Source of the DNA: an uncultured Anaerotruncus sp.
Lineage (GTDB): Bacteria; Bacillota_A; Clostridia; Oscillospirales; CAG-272
Length of the DNA: 5,294 nucleotides
Direction: 5' to 3'
Assembly: GCA_958414155.1 (NCBI GenBank)
Contig: CATYWI010000123.1
Coordinates: 1-5,294, forward strand
This document shows positions 5,256 to 5,294 of the stretch, in pieces; positions within the stretch are counted from its first letter, which is position 1, and each line of letters begins with the position of its first letter. The position numbers and the translations under genes were made by a program. Under the pieces are notes generated by a model. It had not been told where the DNA came from, made no database searches, and saw only the letters and a program-made list of their open reading frames with translations.

Positions 5256-5294
5256 AATCCGAACACTTTCCGAATGGGAGAGGCGTTCGGATTT
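5256..5294 (+). terminator. Rho-independent terminator after tRNA-Pro, cut by the window edge
   Basis: Perfect 9-bp arms AATCCGAAC (5256-5264) and GTTCGGATT (5285-5293) are seen. The inner region can pair further (CTTTCC with GGGAGAG, including G-U pairs). The window ends at the start of what may be a T tract (ATTT), so the U-run cannot be confirmed. Confidence 0.7.

Noticed and set aside
5170..5294. tRNA-Pro as an attachment site for an integrated element
   Set aside because: No integrase, no direct repeat of the tRNA 3' end and no change in sequence character is visible; the window ends 48 bases after the tRNA.

Overview
The window looks like ordinary chromosomal DNA from a Gram-positive Clostridia-type bacterium (Firmicutes/Bacillota). 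Three things point there. The ribosomal protein bL27 carries the Firmicutes N-terminal extension, and the protease that removes it is encoded beside it. The promoters are close to the sigma-A consensus, with extended -10 elements. There are also VanZ-like and Ig-like-repeat surface proteins of the kind common in gut Clostridia. Genus or family cannot be fixed from the sequence alone.

Layout, left to right. (1) 1-978, minus: the first 326 codons of a secreted protein with a signal peptide, a Thr/Gly/Glu-rich linker and at least three and a half Big_3-type Ig-like repeats; it runs off the left edge. Its promoter is at 1041-1069. (2) 1202-2193, minus: the compact operon rplU (bL21) - prp - rpmA (bL27). 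A consensus promoter lies at 2300-2329, a roughly 100-nt leader with two possible stems follows it, and a long hairpin sits after rpmA. (3) 2376-2876, minus: a VanZ-family membrane protein. (4) 2964-3515, plus: a GNAT acetyltransferase, divergent from the VanZ gene, with a consensus extended -10 promoter. (5) 3528-4913, minus: a 461-residue transglutaminase-like (Cys-His-Asp) protein, convergent with the GNAT gene with only 12 bp between them. (6) 5170-5246, plus: tRNA-Pro(CGG) with encoded CCA, its own strong promoter, and a terminator-like stem cut by the right edge.

The only clearly cooperating group is rplU-prp-rpmA. bL21 and bL27 are 50S subunit proteins, and Prp trims the bL27 precursor so that its mature N-terminus can reach the peptidyl-transferase centre. 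The other genes are separate single-gene units with no visible pathway link. I see no mobile element, CRISPR array, toxin-antitoxin pair or defence cluster, and nothing that I would call an undescribed system. The observations most worth a second look are the bL21 leader and start codon, the bL27/Prp processing pair, the near-identical promoters of the GNAT and tRNA genes, the complementary flanks of the tRNA precursor, and the long N-terminal region of the transglutaminase-like protein.
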